Positions 1 through 11,865 of a DNA stretch of 64,000 nucleotides are shown here, one piece after another. Origin of the DNA: Symsagittifera roscoffensis (Eukaryota; Xenacoelomorpha; Acoela; Convolutidae); the NCBI RefSeq assembly GCF_963678635.1, contig NC_087065.1, positions 32,985,679 to 33,049,678 on the forward strand, written 5' to 3'. The notes beneath the pieces were generated by a model. The model was not told the origin of the DNA and searched no databases. It saw only the letters and a list, made by a program, of their open reading frames with translations. Within the stretch, counting starts at the first letter, position 1. Each line of letters starts with the position of its first letter. A program made the translations under genes and the position numbers.

Positions 1-1
1 G

Positions 2-230
2 GTTCATTCAGGGTTGCAAATCTGGCGTTCAAGTATGACTGCTCAACTCCTTCTGCATTTTCGAGATATGGCGTTTTTTATGATTTTTTTTTCCATTTTT
101 TTCAACGAAACTTAGACATAAAAAAAACTATTCGAGCTTGAATTTCTCAACCTTATAGTGGGTTCCTGTCAGGGTACATTCAGGGGTTGCAAATCTGGCG
201 TCCAAATACAACTGCTCAAATCCTTATGCG
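2..230 (+). repeat. two direct copies of a ~56 bp unit
   Basis: A unit of about 56 bp at 2-57 recurs at about 174-230 in the same orientation with a few mismatches. Both contain TTGCAAATCTGGCG followed by an ACTGCTCAA core. The first copy lies at the window edge, so the array may continue outside. No function is apparent. Confidence 0.75.
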
Positions 231-289
231 ATCCGGAGGTGCGATTGACGCGCTAGTTCTTATATCAAATGACGTTTGTCCTCATCGAT

Positions 290-600
290 TTTGAACAAAA
301 TGAATTGACCCGTGTTAATGGTGTTATTATGGTTCAAAAACTTTTAAAATACACCATAAAAAGCTAGTAAAATTCCAAGCATTTTTTTTGTCCTCGTCAT
401 TTTTTTTACCAAATACTACTGATATTAAGAAAAGTGAGTTTGAAAATTCAGTTTTATTTCATTTTATCCCGTTGTTTTATTTTAATTCAGCACGAAATGC
501 AGTGAAATTTCATTAAACCGCAAAAAAAACGTGTGAACAAGTTGTTGAATTAAATCTTTGACTCATTGGCACAAAATGGCTATATCTTGGGCAGGTTTGT
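290..600. repeat. half-copy of the large foldback element
   Basis: This stretch matches the right half of the palindrome at 26690-27700. Shared landmarks, in order, are a GACCC(A/G)TTTTAA-like block, a pale AAAAAT-rich block, TTTCATTTTATCC, TGCAGTGAAATTTC, and a run ending GTGTGAACAAG. Only one arm is present, so it is a solitary arm or a copy cut by an ancestral rearrangement. Confidence 0.55.
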
Positions 601-3600
601 TTCACGAAAAAGTTTTGTCGCGGGTTGATTCATCGTGAAACTAAATGGTATATTATAGTATGTTACTTATTATATCTATCTAAAACACTCTGTGTCTCCG
701 TCAAATCAATCTTTGACGTTTTAGCATTGTGTTTTTGCATTAAATTTGCTTAAAACTTCCAGATATAGTATATCGAAATACTAGTAACCGATATATTTGC
801 ACTCACAAGTGATTAATAGTTGGGGATTAGACTTTATTTTCAAATAAACAATTTTTCTTACAGGTTAAGAGTAAGTAGTTGCTGTACGAATAGCACAGAT
901 GGGTTGCTTAGCTGTATTTGGAGATTGATTTAGTAGAGATAACCTCCATGATTGGGACCAAAAAGGTCGAGGGACACTTATTTAGGTTTTTTTTAGTTGT
1001 TCACGCTCAATTTTGATTTTCAGTTTTTTTTTTATTTTGAAGTTCGAATCAGTTTAATCTGCTACAAGGAAGACAAAATGAGCTGTTGCTGGTCGGACCT
1101 TGTTTGTTTCAGCATGTATCAAATTGAAAATGTTTAATCCGGGAAAACGGAATTTTAGGACTTTCGTTTGTCTGCTTATGTTTCGTCGGCTTAGTTGCAA
1201 CATGGCAGAGTTTTCTTGTTCTGTTTCCTTATATTGCTTTAAAGGCAAATAATGATTTTTTTAAAAAAAATTTAGGGAGTTTGTGTTGCAAGATTTCAAA
1301 GTTATAAAAACTTAATTGCTCAAAAAAATTTGTGACAACACTTTCCTACGTTTATTTTTGTTTTCTGCTCAATGAGCGTTTACTCATTTGTGGTCGGCTA
1401 AGTGACCGCTCGGTAAATACATAAAGCTAACTTAATACTGGTGGTTGTGTTTTCTGATGGTTTTTCTGAAAAAATATGCATTTTTATCGATTTCGTGTTT
1501 TCTGTCTCATTTCCTATTCTCTAACTTGCAATGTTGCGCTTGCATTATATCGCAAGTGATTCGAAGCTCCACTTTGTCTCAGAGTTATATTTTTGAACGA
1601 GCGCCCTTATCTATGCCTGTTGGCCTTTTTGAATTGCATTTTAGTAAAGAAAAGTTGACCAAGATTTTGTGAGTTTGGAGTTTTAAATGAAATGCCGGAT
1701 TATCTTTCTTGATTTTTTTTGTATATTATTAGCCAATCAGATTCAACCGCATTAGTTTCACTGCAAGTCAGATACACGGTAAAAAGTCAGATACACGGCA
1801 AAAATGATTTCATTTTTTTCCAGAAAATAAAAGCTGAAAATTGGAATGCAAATTTTTACTACAAAGCCGAAGGTCGATTTAAGGTAGCCGGTGCTGAAGT
1901 TAACCGGCTGTTTTTTCTTAAAAAGTCCTCATTTCTGCTGGCAAGCAGAAAACACATCGCACACCGTTTAGTGCATAAGAACTAATTTTTCTATATTTCG
2001 GTTTTTACTGTGTCTCTTATTTTTCAATATGCAATTTTCTAAGAGTGTGGAAAACAGTTCCAACCTGTTGTTTCTTTAAGTTTCAATTGCTGCTGCATGG
2101 CAAATAAGGTGATGCAATTTTTCTGATTTTCACCCTTGCGATAACCAAGGGTATTACAATGGGGTACTAGACTTTTTTCCGTGTACAACTTTGTCCACAG
2201 GATGACTGAAGTTTGTTCATCTCTAAATGTCTCTCTATTTCTACTCGAGATGCACATCTAACTGCCTTAATTAAAAAAATTTTTAATGACCCAAGTGATA
2301 ATTGCTTAACAACTGAAAAAAATTATGAGATGTTAATTGATTTTTTTGTCGGCTTCATAGATTTCGACCCAATATTTGTCGGCCTACTAGCCGGGTAATT
2401 AGTTCTGTAATTTTTAGCGGATCTTTTAATACCTTTTTCTTCACTTTAATGAGGGTAAATATAGTTCATGGTTTTCTCATGTTTATAGGCGTCAAACTTT
2501 TCTCCTTCAGAACTTTTTCGAATCTTTCTGATAGAAGTTTTTTTGCAAAATATTTTTTTGGGATGCATGGTTTCTGATTTTTTGTTCTAAAAGTTCATGA
2601 AACTAGTTTGAGTTTTTTTATTTAGGCGCGTTTCAGGGAATCATTTTTGTTTGAAATCAATTAAGTTAACGTATTGTTTCAATTTGTCAAAAAAATCAAA
2701 AAGAATTAATAAATTTCAATTTTTCTCTACAAAGGAACGTGGCGGTAAGTTTGCACGAGATTCCGTGTGGTTCTTTCTGGCTGAAAATTTTGAAATTTTT
2801 TTTCATGTTTTCTTATTTCCATTTTGGGCGTTTTTTATGTTATTTTTTTGATGTGATCTCTCTTTTACCGTTGCGTATAAATTCCATAACTGATAATTCC
2901 TGACTGGTAATTGCGTTATTTTCGAACGTTTTCAGAGTTTTTTCAGATTTTTGCAAGTTCTTTTTTGTGGCAGCTGTTTGTAATTTTGCAGTCATGTGTT
3001 TGAAATTTTGTTTTTCGTATTTTTTTCATTTTAATCTAATACTATAGCGGGTAGGGCCTTTATCCCCGGTTGTTCCTATTGGATATGCAGATCGTCCGGT
3101 TGAAAGATTTAATTTAGAGTTTCTCAGTGTATTAAGGGATAATCGTATCTCAAATTTTTGACCGAAATGTTTCATCTATTGGTTATCAGAAAGAAACGGA
3201 TAGAATTAAGCCCAAATCTTTCGTTAGTTTGGAAGGCAAACATGACTTCTATAAAAATTGCAATAAAAAATTTTCCTCATTTTTCAGCCTACGATTTTTT
3301 CAACATAATTCAATCATGTTTTTCATTTTTCGTTTATGACACATTATTTTGTGTTTTATTGTGTATCGCAAGTAGTGCGAAGCTCAGCTTTGCCTGTGTT
3401 CAGTTTATTGTTTCATATTGCTGAATGTGCTAGAAATGGCATGCTATATTTAGGCTGCGATTAGTAGAATGTCATGGTACTGCTCACGCCAAAATTGAAA
3501 CTTACTTTGTAAGATTAGAGTAGAAAGATCAGCGTTAGCTACGCGTTTTTCTTACAAATTGTTTTGAACCATCTGTAAGATATCATTATCCTCTGAGATC

Positions 3601-4137
3601 ACAATAAAACGATGTTTCTCCTGTGATCATTCACCTGGGAATAAAGAAAAAGGACAGCTGGAATGTTCAAGGTTTTTCGATGATATACCAGCAGTCTTGT
3701 TTGTTTTAGGGGCCCAGTAGTAGTTTTCTGTAGACAGCCTCGATACTCGTTTTCTGCTATTTCGAAATTGAAAGTTTCTGAAACTAAAAACTGTTTCACT
3801 TTTTCATGTTAATCATATTCAAATGCATATCACAGTTCGGACTTCGCTATTTGCAAAGGTGTGTTGAATATTTTAGCAAAGGCAGAGGGAACCTACATTT
3901 CTTTCTTCGTCCAAAAGTTACTGAGAAACGTCAATTATTCAAAGGCTTCTTTGTTTTTTTTGAACGCTTAAAACTATTTTAGTTTTTTGTCTGTCTTGCT
4001 TGAGTTGGATCTACTAGCGAACTTTAGTGAGGTAGTGTAATAGTACGACTATTCTTTTTTTCTAAACTAAGTCGCAAATATAGTTTACTTGCATTTGTAG
4101 CTGTTTTATTCGTGACTAAGGTTTGTTGGTTGTTCAA

Positions 4138-4311
4138 AGTTTGTGGGCGAGCGAGTAGGGCGTGAGACTCCAAATATCGAGGTCGCAGGTTCGAATCCGA
4201 TACCTAGAAGTTTTACTAATTTGAGGTTTTTTTTTTCTTTTTTTTTCACTTTGAAAAGCGGTCTTTTTTGTGTTCTCGCTAGTGTTTGCGAATCGCAGCT
4301 TCGCCTCTGTG
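4138..4311 (+). mobile_element. tRNA-like SINE with a conserved tail motif
   Basis: The first ~65 bp look like a decayed tRNA. A GTGAGACTCC segment is followed by GGTTCGAATCC, a near-perfect RNA polymerase III B-box. A pyrimidine-rich spacer follows, and then a tail containing CTCGCTAGTGTTTGCG and AGCTTCGCCTCTGTG (4297-4311). A homologous head and tail occur together at 48595-48769. No clover-leaf could be completed, so this is a SINE rather than a working tRNA gene. Confidence 0.6.
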
Positions 4312-4531
4312 ATAATAAGTAGCAAGCGTTATCAAATCGGAATTTAGACTTTTTTCGGGTTCGGTTAACAACTTGTTTAACAGAAACACTTGTTATCTTG
4401 GTCCATATTGAATTCAAACTCCTGAGCGTCTCAGGCGCACTAAGTCTGGAAATAACGAATAAGCCTGGGACAGCAAAGGTCCTGTGTTCAAATCGGAGCA
4501 GGAACTGTTTTTTTTAACCAGGAAATATTGC

Positions 4532-5651
4532 GTTTAAAAAAACTTGGCCTATTATTTTTCTGCTTATGTTTTGTCGACTTGTTTGCACATCTTAGATTTT
4601 TTTTGCTATATGCCGTTTCCATTATTGTTGCTTTTTATGTTTTCATTTACTCCTGTAATTGGTAGTTCTACTAGCCTTAACTTCGTAAATTTTCTCTTAA
4701 AAGTTTTTTTCGCTTAAAATTTTCGCCCTAAGTGATTTCGGCTTTTTTATCGGCTGACTAACCTGAGCTCAGGACGTTTGAGATAGCCATATTTTGCATG
4801 TTTTCCTCCGGATTGCACAAAAGGTTAAATGTCTCATAATAAAATTTATAGATCATAGTTTTCCTGACAACATTTTTATTTTCGTTCGATAATTGTTTTT
4901 GATTTTTCATTAAACGCTATCGAATGTGCTTCTGGACGTGATTTTTTCGCAAAAATCATCATTCTACAACATTTTGAAGTTTTTAGTTGTGGTCTATCCG
5001 AAGACTTTTTCTTTGGACTTATTGCTCTCCTTTCCTTTCCTGTCCGCTAGCTTGCAATGCTATTTTTGTGGTATTGCTTCGTCTGTGTTTAAAAAAACTT
5101 GTCGGCCTATTATTTTTCTGCTTATGTTTTGTCGGCTTGTTTGCACATCTTAGATTTTTTTTGCTATATGCCGTTTTCATTATTGTTGCTTTTTATGTTT
5201 TCATTTACTCCTGTAATTGGTAGTTCTACTAGCCTTAACTTCGTAAATTTTCTCTTAAAAATTTTTTTTTGCTTAAAATTTTTGCCCTAAGTGATTTCGG
5301 ATTTTTTTATCGGCTGACTAACCTGAGCTCAGGACGTTTGAGTTAGCCATATTTTGCATGTTTTCCTCCGGATTGCACAAAAGGTTAAATGTCTCATAAT
5401 AAAATTTATAGATCATAGTTTTTCCTGACAACATTTTTATTTTCGTTCGATAATTGTTTTTGATTTTTCATTAAACGCTATCGAATGTGCTTCTGGACGT
5501 GATTGTTTTGCAAAAATCATCATTCTACAACATTTTGAAGTTTTTTAGTTGTGGTCTATCCGAAGACTTTTTCTTTGGACTTATTGCTCTCCTTTCCTGT
5601 CCGCTAGCTTGCAATGCTATTTTTGTGGTATTGCTTCGTCTCTGTGTTTTT
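4532..5651 (+). repeat. tandem duplication, two ~555 bp copies
   Basis: Two adjacent direct copies, about 4532-5090 and 5087-5651, are nearly identical. Shared landmarks include TGCACATCTTAGATTTTTTT, CTGACTAACCTGAGCTCAGG and GTGGTCTATCCGAAGAC. Both end in the hallmark TTGCTTCGTCT(CT)GTG shared with the SINE tails elsewhere. Copy 2 has small indels such as an extra GTC near 5101. The high identity suggests a young duplication. No coding potential is seen. Confidence 0.9.
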
Positions 5652-6494
5652 AATATCGAACCGTAACATTTTCAGCTCCTTCCAAATTGGCCAAGGTCTC
5701 GGTCGGACCTTGTTTTTTTTTCACTTTGAATGCAATTGAAAAAAATCGTGAAAATTGACTTGTCAAACTTTCATTTATCTGCTCACTTTTTTCAGCTAAG
5801 TTGCCACATCACGGATTTTGCTTGTGCTTCAAGCAACTTTCATTGCGAGTGCAAGTGTTGTTTATTTTAGTATCTGGGGAGAACTGTAAAGATATGAATT
5901 TTTTAATCATTTTTTTTTCTTCGGCTCAGCTGGTGACTGCTCAAAAATTATAGACTGAGTTGCTATATTATTGATTTTTTTTGCGCTGTAAGCAACTTTC
6001 ATTGTAGTTACAAGTGTTGTTCATTGTAGTTTCATGTAAGACATGAAACTTGAGGATTTGTTTTATATAACCATTTTTTCGTTTCAACTTGTGTCTGCTC
6101 CGTTATGTTCCGTTGCTAATTTAATGGTCAAATTTCTGGGATTTTTGCCTGAAATGATTTTCTATCGAGACATCGAAAAATTTAAAATTTTGGTAGACCT
6201 ATTTTTTATTTTTTTATTTTTCACTAGTTTTTGACTTGTTTTTTAAATTTTTTTGTTGCTTTGCCTCTGTGTTAAAATTGAGCGATATACTTGCTACTTT
6301 GTTAATTGGTAACCAAAGTATAAAATCTGCAAATATAGCTAATTTTTGCTGTTTAAATTACTGGTTTGTTTGTTTGTTAAACTTTATCTGCTTTCGGATT
6401 GTTCTGTTTTTTCTTCTTGCTTTCGAATGGTTTTGTTTACCTGTAGACAAACTGTACAAAAATAAGTGTGTTTTCAGAGTTGATGTGTTGTTGA
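5652..6494. other. upstream region of the UQCC3-like gene
   Basis: T-rich DNA with degenerate copies of a GTCGGCTTAGTTGCCACA-type repeat near 5800 and 5940, and one copy of the SINE tail hallmark (TGCTTTGCCTCTGTG, 6257-6271). It should contain the promoter of the + strand gene starting at 6507, but I see no clear TATA or initiator element. Confidence 0.4.
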
Positions 6495-6506
6495 TTGTTG
6501 TTGTGG

Positions 6507-6703
6507 ATGGAAAATAGGGCAGAGTTGAAAGACTTACGTCGTCTGAAGCGTAAGCAATGGGCGGTCTCTGCTGGAGTGTTGTGTGCGACTGGATGGGCCA
6601 GCTACCAGCTGTTCAAGTGGATGCAGCCCACTGAAGAACAAAATGCAGAGATAATGGCCAAAATGGATCCTATTAAATTAAAAGAAGTGCAAGACGCCAA
6701 CCA
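6507..6703 (+). CDS. UQCC3-like small mitochondrial protein, exon 1
   Basis: First coding exon, 65 codons plus 2 nt. The start is the ATG at 6507 in TGGATGG; the codons just upstream in frame are TTG and TGG. The protein begins with a basic stretch (RRLKRKQW), then one hydrophobic segment at residues ~17-36 (VSAGVLCATGWASYQLF), then MQPTEEQNAEIMAKMDP. This layout, a short basic N-terminus, one membrane span, then P-x-E and E-x-M-x-K-M, is that of UQCC3, an inner-membrane assembly factor for respiratory complex III. The exon ends at CCA|GTAAGT, a strong donor, phase 2. Homology is judged by eye over a short sequence; another small mitochondrial one-pass protein remains possible. Confidence 0.6.
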
Positions 6704-6815
6704 GTAAGTGTGACCACAATCTGATCCCTAAGGGAAGGTGTCAACTACAGTCTTTTATGTCACAGATTTTGACTTTCTGTAGACTGTCTTCGAGCTTTTA
6801 TGGTACTATTTAGAG

Positions 6816-6874
6816 CTACATTTTTCAGCAAGAAAAATGTAGAAGAGCTCCATTTTTCAGCAAGAAAAATGGAG
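6816..6874 (+). repeat. two tandem perfect hairpins at the LINE 5' junction
   Basis: Hairpin 1 (6816-6842) has 11-bp arms CTACATTTTTC / GAAAAATGTAG and loop AGCAA. Hairpin 2 (6848-6874) has 11-bp arms CTCCATTTTTC / GAAAAATGGAG and the same loop. Within the stems the copies differ only at one base pair, A-T in one and C-G in the other, so pairing is kept. The second hairpin is LINE coding sequence; the first spans the junction with the target DNA. Confidence 0.9.
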
Positions 6875-7681
6875 AAATTGGTCTTGATATAAAAGGTGAA
6901 TGCATAAAAATGGTTGATTGCACGAAGTATTTGGGTATCTACATTGATTCAAAGTTAGACTTCAAGATGCATATTGAACATGTTATTAAGAAATTGTCTA
7001 AACTGTGCGGAGTAATATATCGTTCCAGAAAATTATTTAATATTCCAATGCTTCTACTGATATACAGATCCTACATCAAACCTGTTCTTCAATATGGCGT
7101 ATTGGTTTATGGCTGTGCAAACTTAACAGATCTAAATAAAAATTTTAGTAATACAGAAGAGAATAATACGTGCTATTTTTAGAATTGATTATAGAGAGAG
7201 CACAGTTGAAAAGTACAGACTGCATAAAATTGAAACGGTGTTTGATCTTCACGTTTACGAACTGTTTAAAGATATTTGCTACAATAATGTTTGTGATAGT
7301 ACCACGACTAATAACGTGGCGTACTTCACTAGGAGAGTTGCTTCTGGAAAAGTTAATAGTAAAATACAAAGAACGAAATGTTTTCAAAATTCCATAAATG
7401 TTAGAAGAACCATTATTCATAATTATATAACTGCATCTGGTTTATTGAATGAAGATGTGACAAGTTTGCAGAGACATCAACTCAAGATTTTTATACACGA
7501 TGTTTTTGATAATTATCTGCTTGATAATAAGGAAGTTCATAAACAGCTGTATTGTCATTGATATTTGAGTTTAAGGTTGTCTACTAGATAAGCCGTAGGC
7601 TTTTTAGACAATCCTTGTTGATGATTGTAAATATACATATTGTATTGTAATAATCATCAACTGAATTAAATATTATTATTA
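6820..7681 (+). mobile_element. 5'-truncated non-LTR retrotransposon (LINE), 3' end of ORF2
   Basis: About 235 codons of the C-terminal reverse-transcriptase/thumb region are readable. The start reads FSKKNGEIGLDIKG, followed by CTKYLGIYIDSKLDFKMHIE and IYRSYIKPVLQYGVLVYG, the usual post-catalytic blocks of CR1/Jockey-group elements. A +1 frameshift near 7140 moves the frame to ILVIQKRIIRAIFRID, which runs to a stop at 7561. The 3' end is an (ATT)n-type tail at about 7665-7681. A paralogous sequence at 13868-14230 lacks the insertion, so both edges can be set by comparison. It is a dead copy with no endonuclease or catalytic RT domain. Confidence 0.85.
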
Positions 7682-8030
7682 CAATCTAACACTGTTTATT
7701 ATTTTTTCGATATGTTTCGAGCTGTTAGGCATATCGTAAACTGAGGGATGCTTGACTCAGACCTATTCCCCTAGATTCTATCTTGTCGATCGGAGCTGGT
7801 CAGGTTATGATGGAGCAATGTACTCTTCGTTTTCTGATCAGTTGGCTTAGAGCTCATTTAACTTTTTCTATGGCTGGTAGAATTAGTTATCAATGTTTCA
7901 TAGTGAAGCAAATGTAAGTTTGACCTGCTTAATGTTAAGACGAATTACATAATCATTTATATCAAAAAGACTAATATCACATCGATGGCGTCAAACAGGG
8001 ACGTAACACAATATCTCAAGGATTAATCTA
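7682..8030 (+). repeat. dispersed duplicate A of a ~360 bp segment
   Basis: Homologous to 13905-14230. Shared blocks include GAATTAGT(TA)ATCAAT, TTTAATGTTAA and GGGACGT. The left part of the segment lies on the other side of the LINE at 6769-6819 (GTAGACTGTCTTCGAGCTTTT against GTAGGCTGTTTTCAAGCTTTT), showing that the LINE split it. Confidence 0.75.
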
Positions 8031-11000
8031 CCTGGTTTTATGCATTTTGTTTAACGGATAAATTTACAAGGATTCAGTTTAAAAAAATGCAATTAAGTTT
8101 GATAATTATTACTGCTTCTTACCAAAGATTATCTATCCATCACTAGGTTTAAAGGCCTATAATTTTTGAAGCAATTTTTTTGAATGAGTCTTTGTAAGGA
8201 AAGTTATTGTTGAGCCACTTTGAGTCGAAATATGGAGAAGAAGTTATTAATGGTGAAATTAAGTTTTAATGGTAGTATATGGTATACCAGCACATTAACG
8301 ATGAAAACAATTTATCAACTTTAACTCAACTTACGCGGCAAGAACTTTCGTTTCCATTAACTAGCTAAGCTTCTTCGTGCTGTTTTCGTAATGGTGTATC
8401 TCTGCATTTTTTTCGGTTTATCGCATTGAAATTGCTTCGCTCGATTAAAGCAGACCGTATTTCCAAATTTGCCGCTGTGATTTTGATTCTTGTTTTTGAA
8501 TGAGGCGTTTTAACCGACGCAGTAGCTTCATTTGTTGCAAGTTTGTTTCCAATAATTTAGCATTGATGTTTTGTCGAGTTTGTTCGTTTTTGTTTTTCAA
8601 CAAAGAGCAATTCTTACTTCGCAGAACGTGTTATGGCTTGATATTTACGCTTTGAAACCAGCTTTCCAGTTTTCCGCATTTTTCCTAAGGGTGTTTTTTG
8701 CCTCATTTGGGCTGTACTACTTAAAAAAACTTAAAACTCGGGTTTTGATAGTGGCGATTCACATTTTTGGTGATAAATTTTTGTGTGTTTGCCCGTATAA
8801 TTTATGGGCGCTCATACTTCTGAAAGATGGCTTTTTGTGGTAGTGATGATGTTTTTGTTTGTTGATGGTTGCCCAAAGTCGGGTAGAAAACTATTTGACT
8901 GGAGATGCTCCGAGAACTTTCAACCATCATTCACTTCACTTCAACAGTACTTTCGAAACTTCTGAGTATCAAATATTTGCCAGCTTTTTTTTGCACAAGT
9001 TTGCGTCTTGGACCCTCAGGTAGTCCCGAAGCGTTTTCTTGGCTATAGCTAAAAGCTCATTAAACGTTTTTTTTGTTTAGTTTTTTGTTATGACAAATTA
9101 ATTTTCGTTTTTCTTAAACAGTTGGAGACAATTTTGACACGTGCAGTTGAAAAGGTCAGTTTCTTCTGCGATTGAATTATTCTGATTACTGACATGCGCT
9201 TGTTTTTCCTGAATCGAATTGTTTAATTGGAATTTGATTTTTTCTAACCACATCATTTGATACGGAGTGTATCGGAGACATTACCAGGGAGTAGTACGGC
9301 CTACTATCGCGCATCTACAGCTGTCCGAAATTTTCATTCAGGTGTTGGAAAAGCTTTTGAAGACTGTCCTTTTCTCAGTTTTCTGCATGTTTTAATACTA
9401 CGGCGAATTCATCTATTTTTTCTGTTTTTATTGCTGTATAAAGGTTCTAGGGTAATGCGGTAACTCTTATCCACCATTTAGAGGGCATAGCCATGTTTTT
9501 TGCTTAATTGAGCGAAAAGAGGTCCCTATAACTAAAATGATATGAAAACAAAGTTTGTTTGAAATGGTTTCAATTTATGCGCAAGGGTGGATAAATTTTT
9601 TGTGAGATCAATCCGTTCAAATTCTTCTGGTTGATGTTGTGTTGAATCGGACAAAGTCGATTTCGATGAACACGCCTTCTTATATATCGTTTCAACTTTG
9701 CGATTGATTTAGTTCAGCCTTGTTAATACTTCTCAAATCTGTACAATGGCATGCAATTTTGCATCGGTTTGCTTCAACCGTCTGATTGAGTAGTCAACAG
9801 TGGATTCAGTAAAAGACGGAATGAAGGAAACTTGAGTGGCTTTGCGATTGCTATCTGTTTACAGTAGCTTCGTTATTTTTGAACTTTTGAAGCATCGCAT
9901 CTTGCATTGATGTAACATAATCAGATTCTGGCTTTATTGGTTTTCTCGATAAGCGAAGATCATTCTATTTTGTCCTTTTCTCTGTTATAAAGTAAGCTTT
10001 CACAAATCCGATTGATAAAGAGTATGTGGTACGAAAAAATGTGGCCAATGGGATAAATTTGTGCCTATCTGACTATCACGTTTTGGTCGCTGTTCAATTT
10101 CAGTTTCTTTTGGAAAATCCTGTGTGATCGTTCGAAAGTGACAATTGTCTGGTGTTTTAGCGCTGCGTGGTTGATTTTAATTTTGAGGAGAGTTGTCACA
10201 TCCATGAATCAGTTCTGTCGTGAAAATCTTTCGAAGATCTGCGTATATCTTCTTCGGTAAACGTGACCGATTGAAAGGTAACGTCCGTTTTGGAGAACGC
10301 ATCGTCCACCGGGTCAACTAGGTTGAGTGATGCATCAGATACTTTTGCTATCGTGTCAATCTTTATCCCTCCTAAGGGAATTTTGTTCGTTAGTTTCGGT
10401 GAGAGTGAAGCTGATGGTTCAGTTTGCGATCTCAATCTGAACGAAAAGTCTGCTGCCTAATTTGTCTTTACCTCATTTTAGCAAACGAAGTGTTATATTC
10501 GTTGCTTGAATTATGTCATCTTTTAACACTTGACGACTTTTATGGTACTCGTTCTATGTTCGGAATTCGCTCTCTTTTCTCAATAGACTATAAAATGGTA
10601 TCAAGTTATCGCCTAGCGTCGCATATGATTCCCAAAGAAACGAACCAATCAGTCTTTTCACGTTTTGGTTGGTTTTCTTTAGGAACAATGTTTTTTTTCT
10701 TGTTCAGGCGATTTTCCTGGTGTAACAATTTGGTTCGAGAATAAAAAACTAAATTCCGTGACGGAGTTACTTAAACTTTGAGCGAGGCGTTTTCAGGTGT
10801 AATTTTGTAATTTAAAGTTAAATGTCAAGAAGTTGTACTGAAAGATCTTCTGCGATTTGCACACAGTCAGAAGCTTGAAAACATTTTAACTGTATGAACA
10901 AGTTTTTCACGGCAAAGTGCTTCCATGCATCTGTCATTTGAATACGGAAAGTGCTGTTGTAGTCTATTTTGCAATCACTTTTGCTGTTTTACTCCCAGTT

Positions 11001-11865
11001 GAAAGTTTCGTCGTCAATTCCACTCTCGAAATCAATCCACTGTCGCGAGTGTATCGGTGTAGCTGTTTCTTATGTGTACAGCCTTAGCTTTAAATCCGAT
11101 TGTAATTCTTGTCCAATCTATGTTTGGCGAAAATATTTTTGTGTTTGGTCTTCAGTCAACACGGAATCTTCCCAATTGAAGTAACTAATGAAGGTCGACT
11201 TATCTCGTTAAGTCGCTTTTGTTTCAATGTCACGTTAAAATGGTGGAAGTAATCCTGGTTTCCTAAACGTGAAACATGCGAAAACTTTGAATTACCCCCA
11301 ACAATTCAACGTAATTTAGAGTTTACGCTTGTTTTAGATGTAGCAAACCAAAGTTTATCGTGTTCAGATTAAAGTTCTAGCTGTTGAGGCTTCTCATTGT
11401 CAAGAGATTAGTAAATGAGCCCATTGATGACCATTTTGATGTCCTCTTAGTGATTCATTTTTGCAAACCCAATCATTTTTGCCTGAATCGGGAATAGGTT
11501 TTCTTCATCGATTAGGGTCATCTTTGAAGTTTTTCCCTTCCCGTTTTTAAAGGCAAAGCTATGTGATGACATAAAATGCGGTAATATATAGCAAGTTTTT
11601 TTCACAATTTTGCTGATTTAGGAAGGGAATGAGATTTCGTAGTTTTCTTCGATTTCTCGTGATGGTATTAATATTACAGTAGTTTTTTTTCCATGTCTTG
11701 ACATGCGTTGTGTAACTAGCATTCCACTAGGGTTGTCTGATGCTGAGATAATTTTGGAGGTTTAGCTAACTTCGAAGGCATTTTTTCACTTGGTGGACTC
11801 GCCTTGGTTATTGGAGGTGTGGGTTTGTTGATCTGCCGCGTTTTTTCTGGTAAAAATTATAAAAT

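Larger units (their letters stand above)
1..4100. other. gene-free repeat-rich stretch
   Basis: I see no convincing coding exon here. The + strand is rich in T runs. The stretch holds the direct repeat and half-foldback listed separately, a short tandem duplication of an 18-19 bp unit (AGTCAGATACACGGTAAAA) near 1763-1803, and short pieces shared with other parts of the window. Open frames here are short, low in complexity and resemble no family I know. Confidence 0.6.

Noticed and set aside
4138-4204. tRNA gene
   Set aside because: A good B-box is present, but no acceptor or anticodon stem can be paired, and the unit recurs with the same non-tRNA tail; it is a SINE head.
6816-6874. structured non-coding RNA with covariation
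   Set aside because: The second hairpin is part of LINE coding sequence and the first lies across its insertion junction, so copying at insertion explains it better than a functional RNA.
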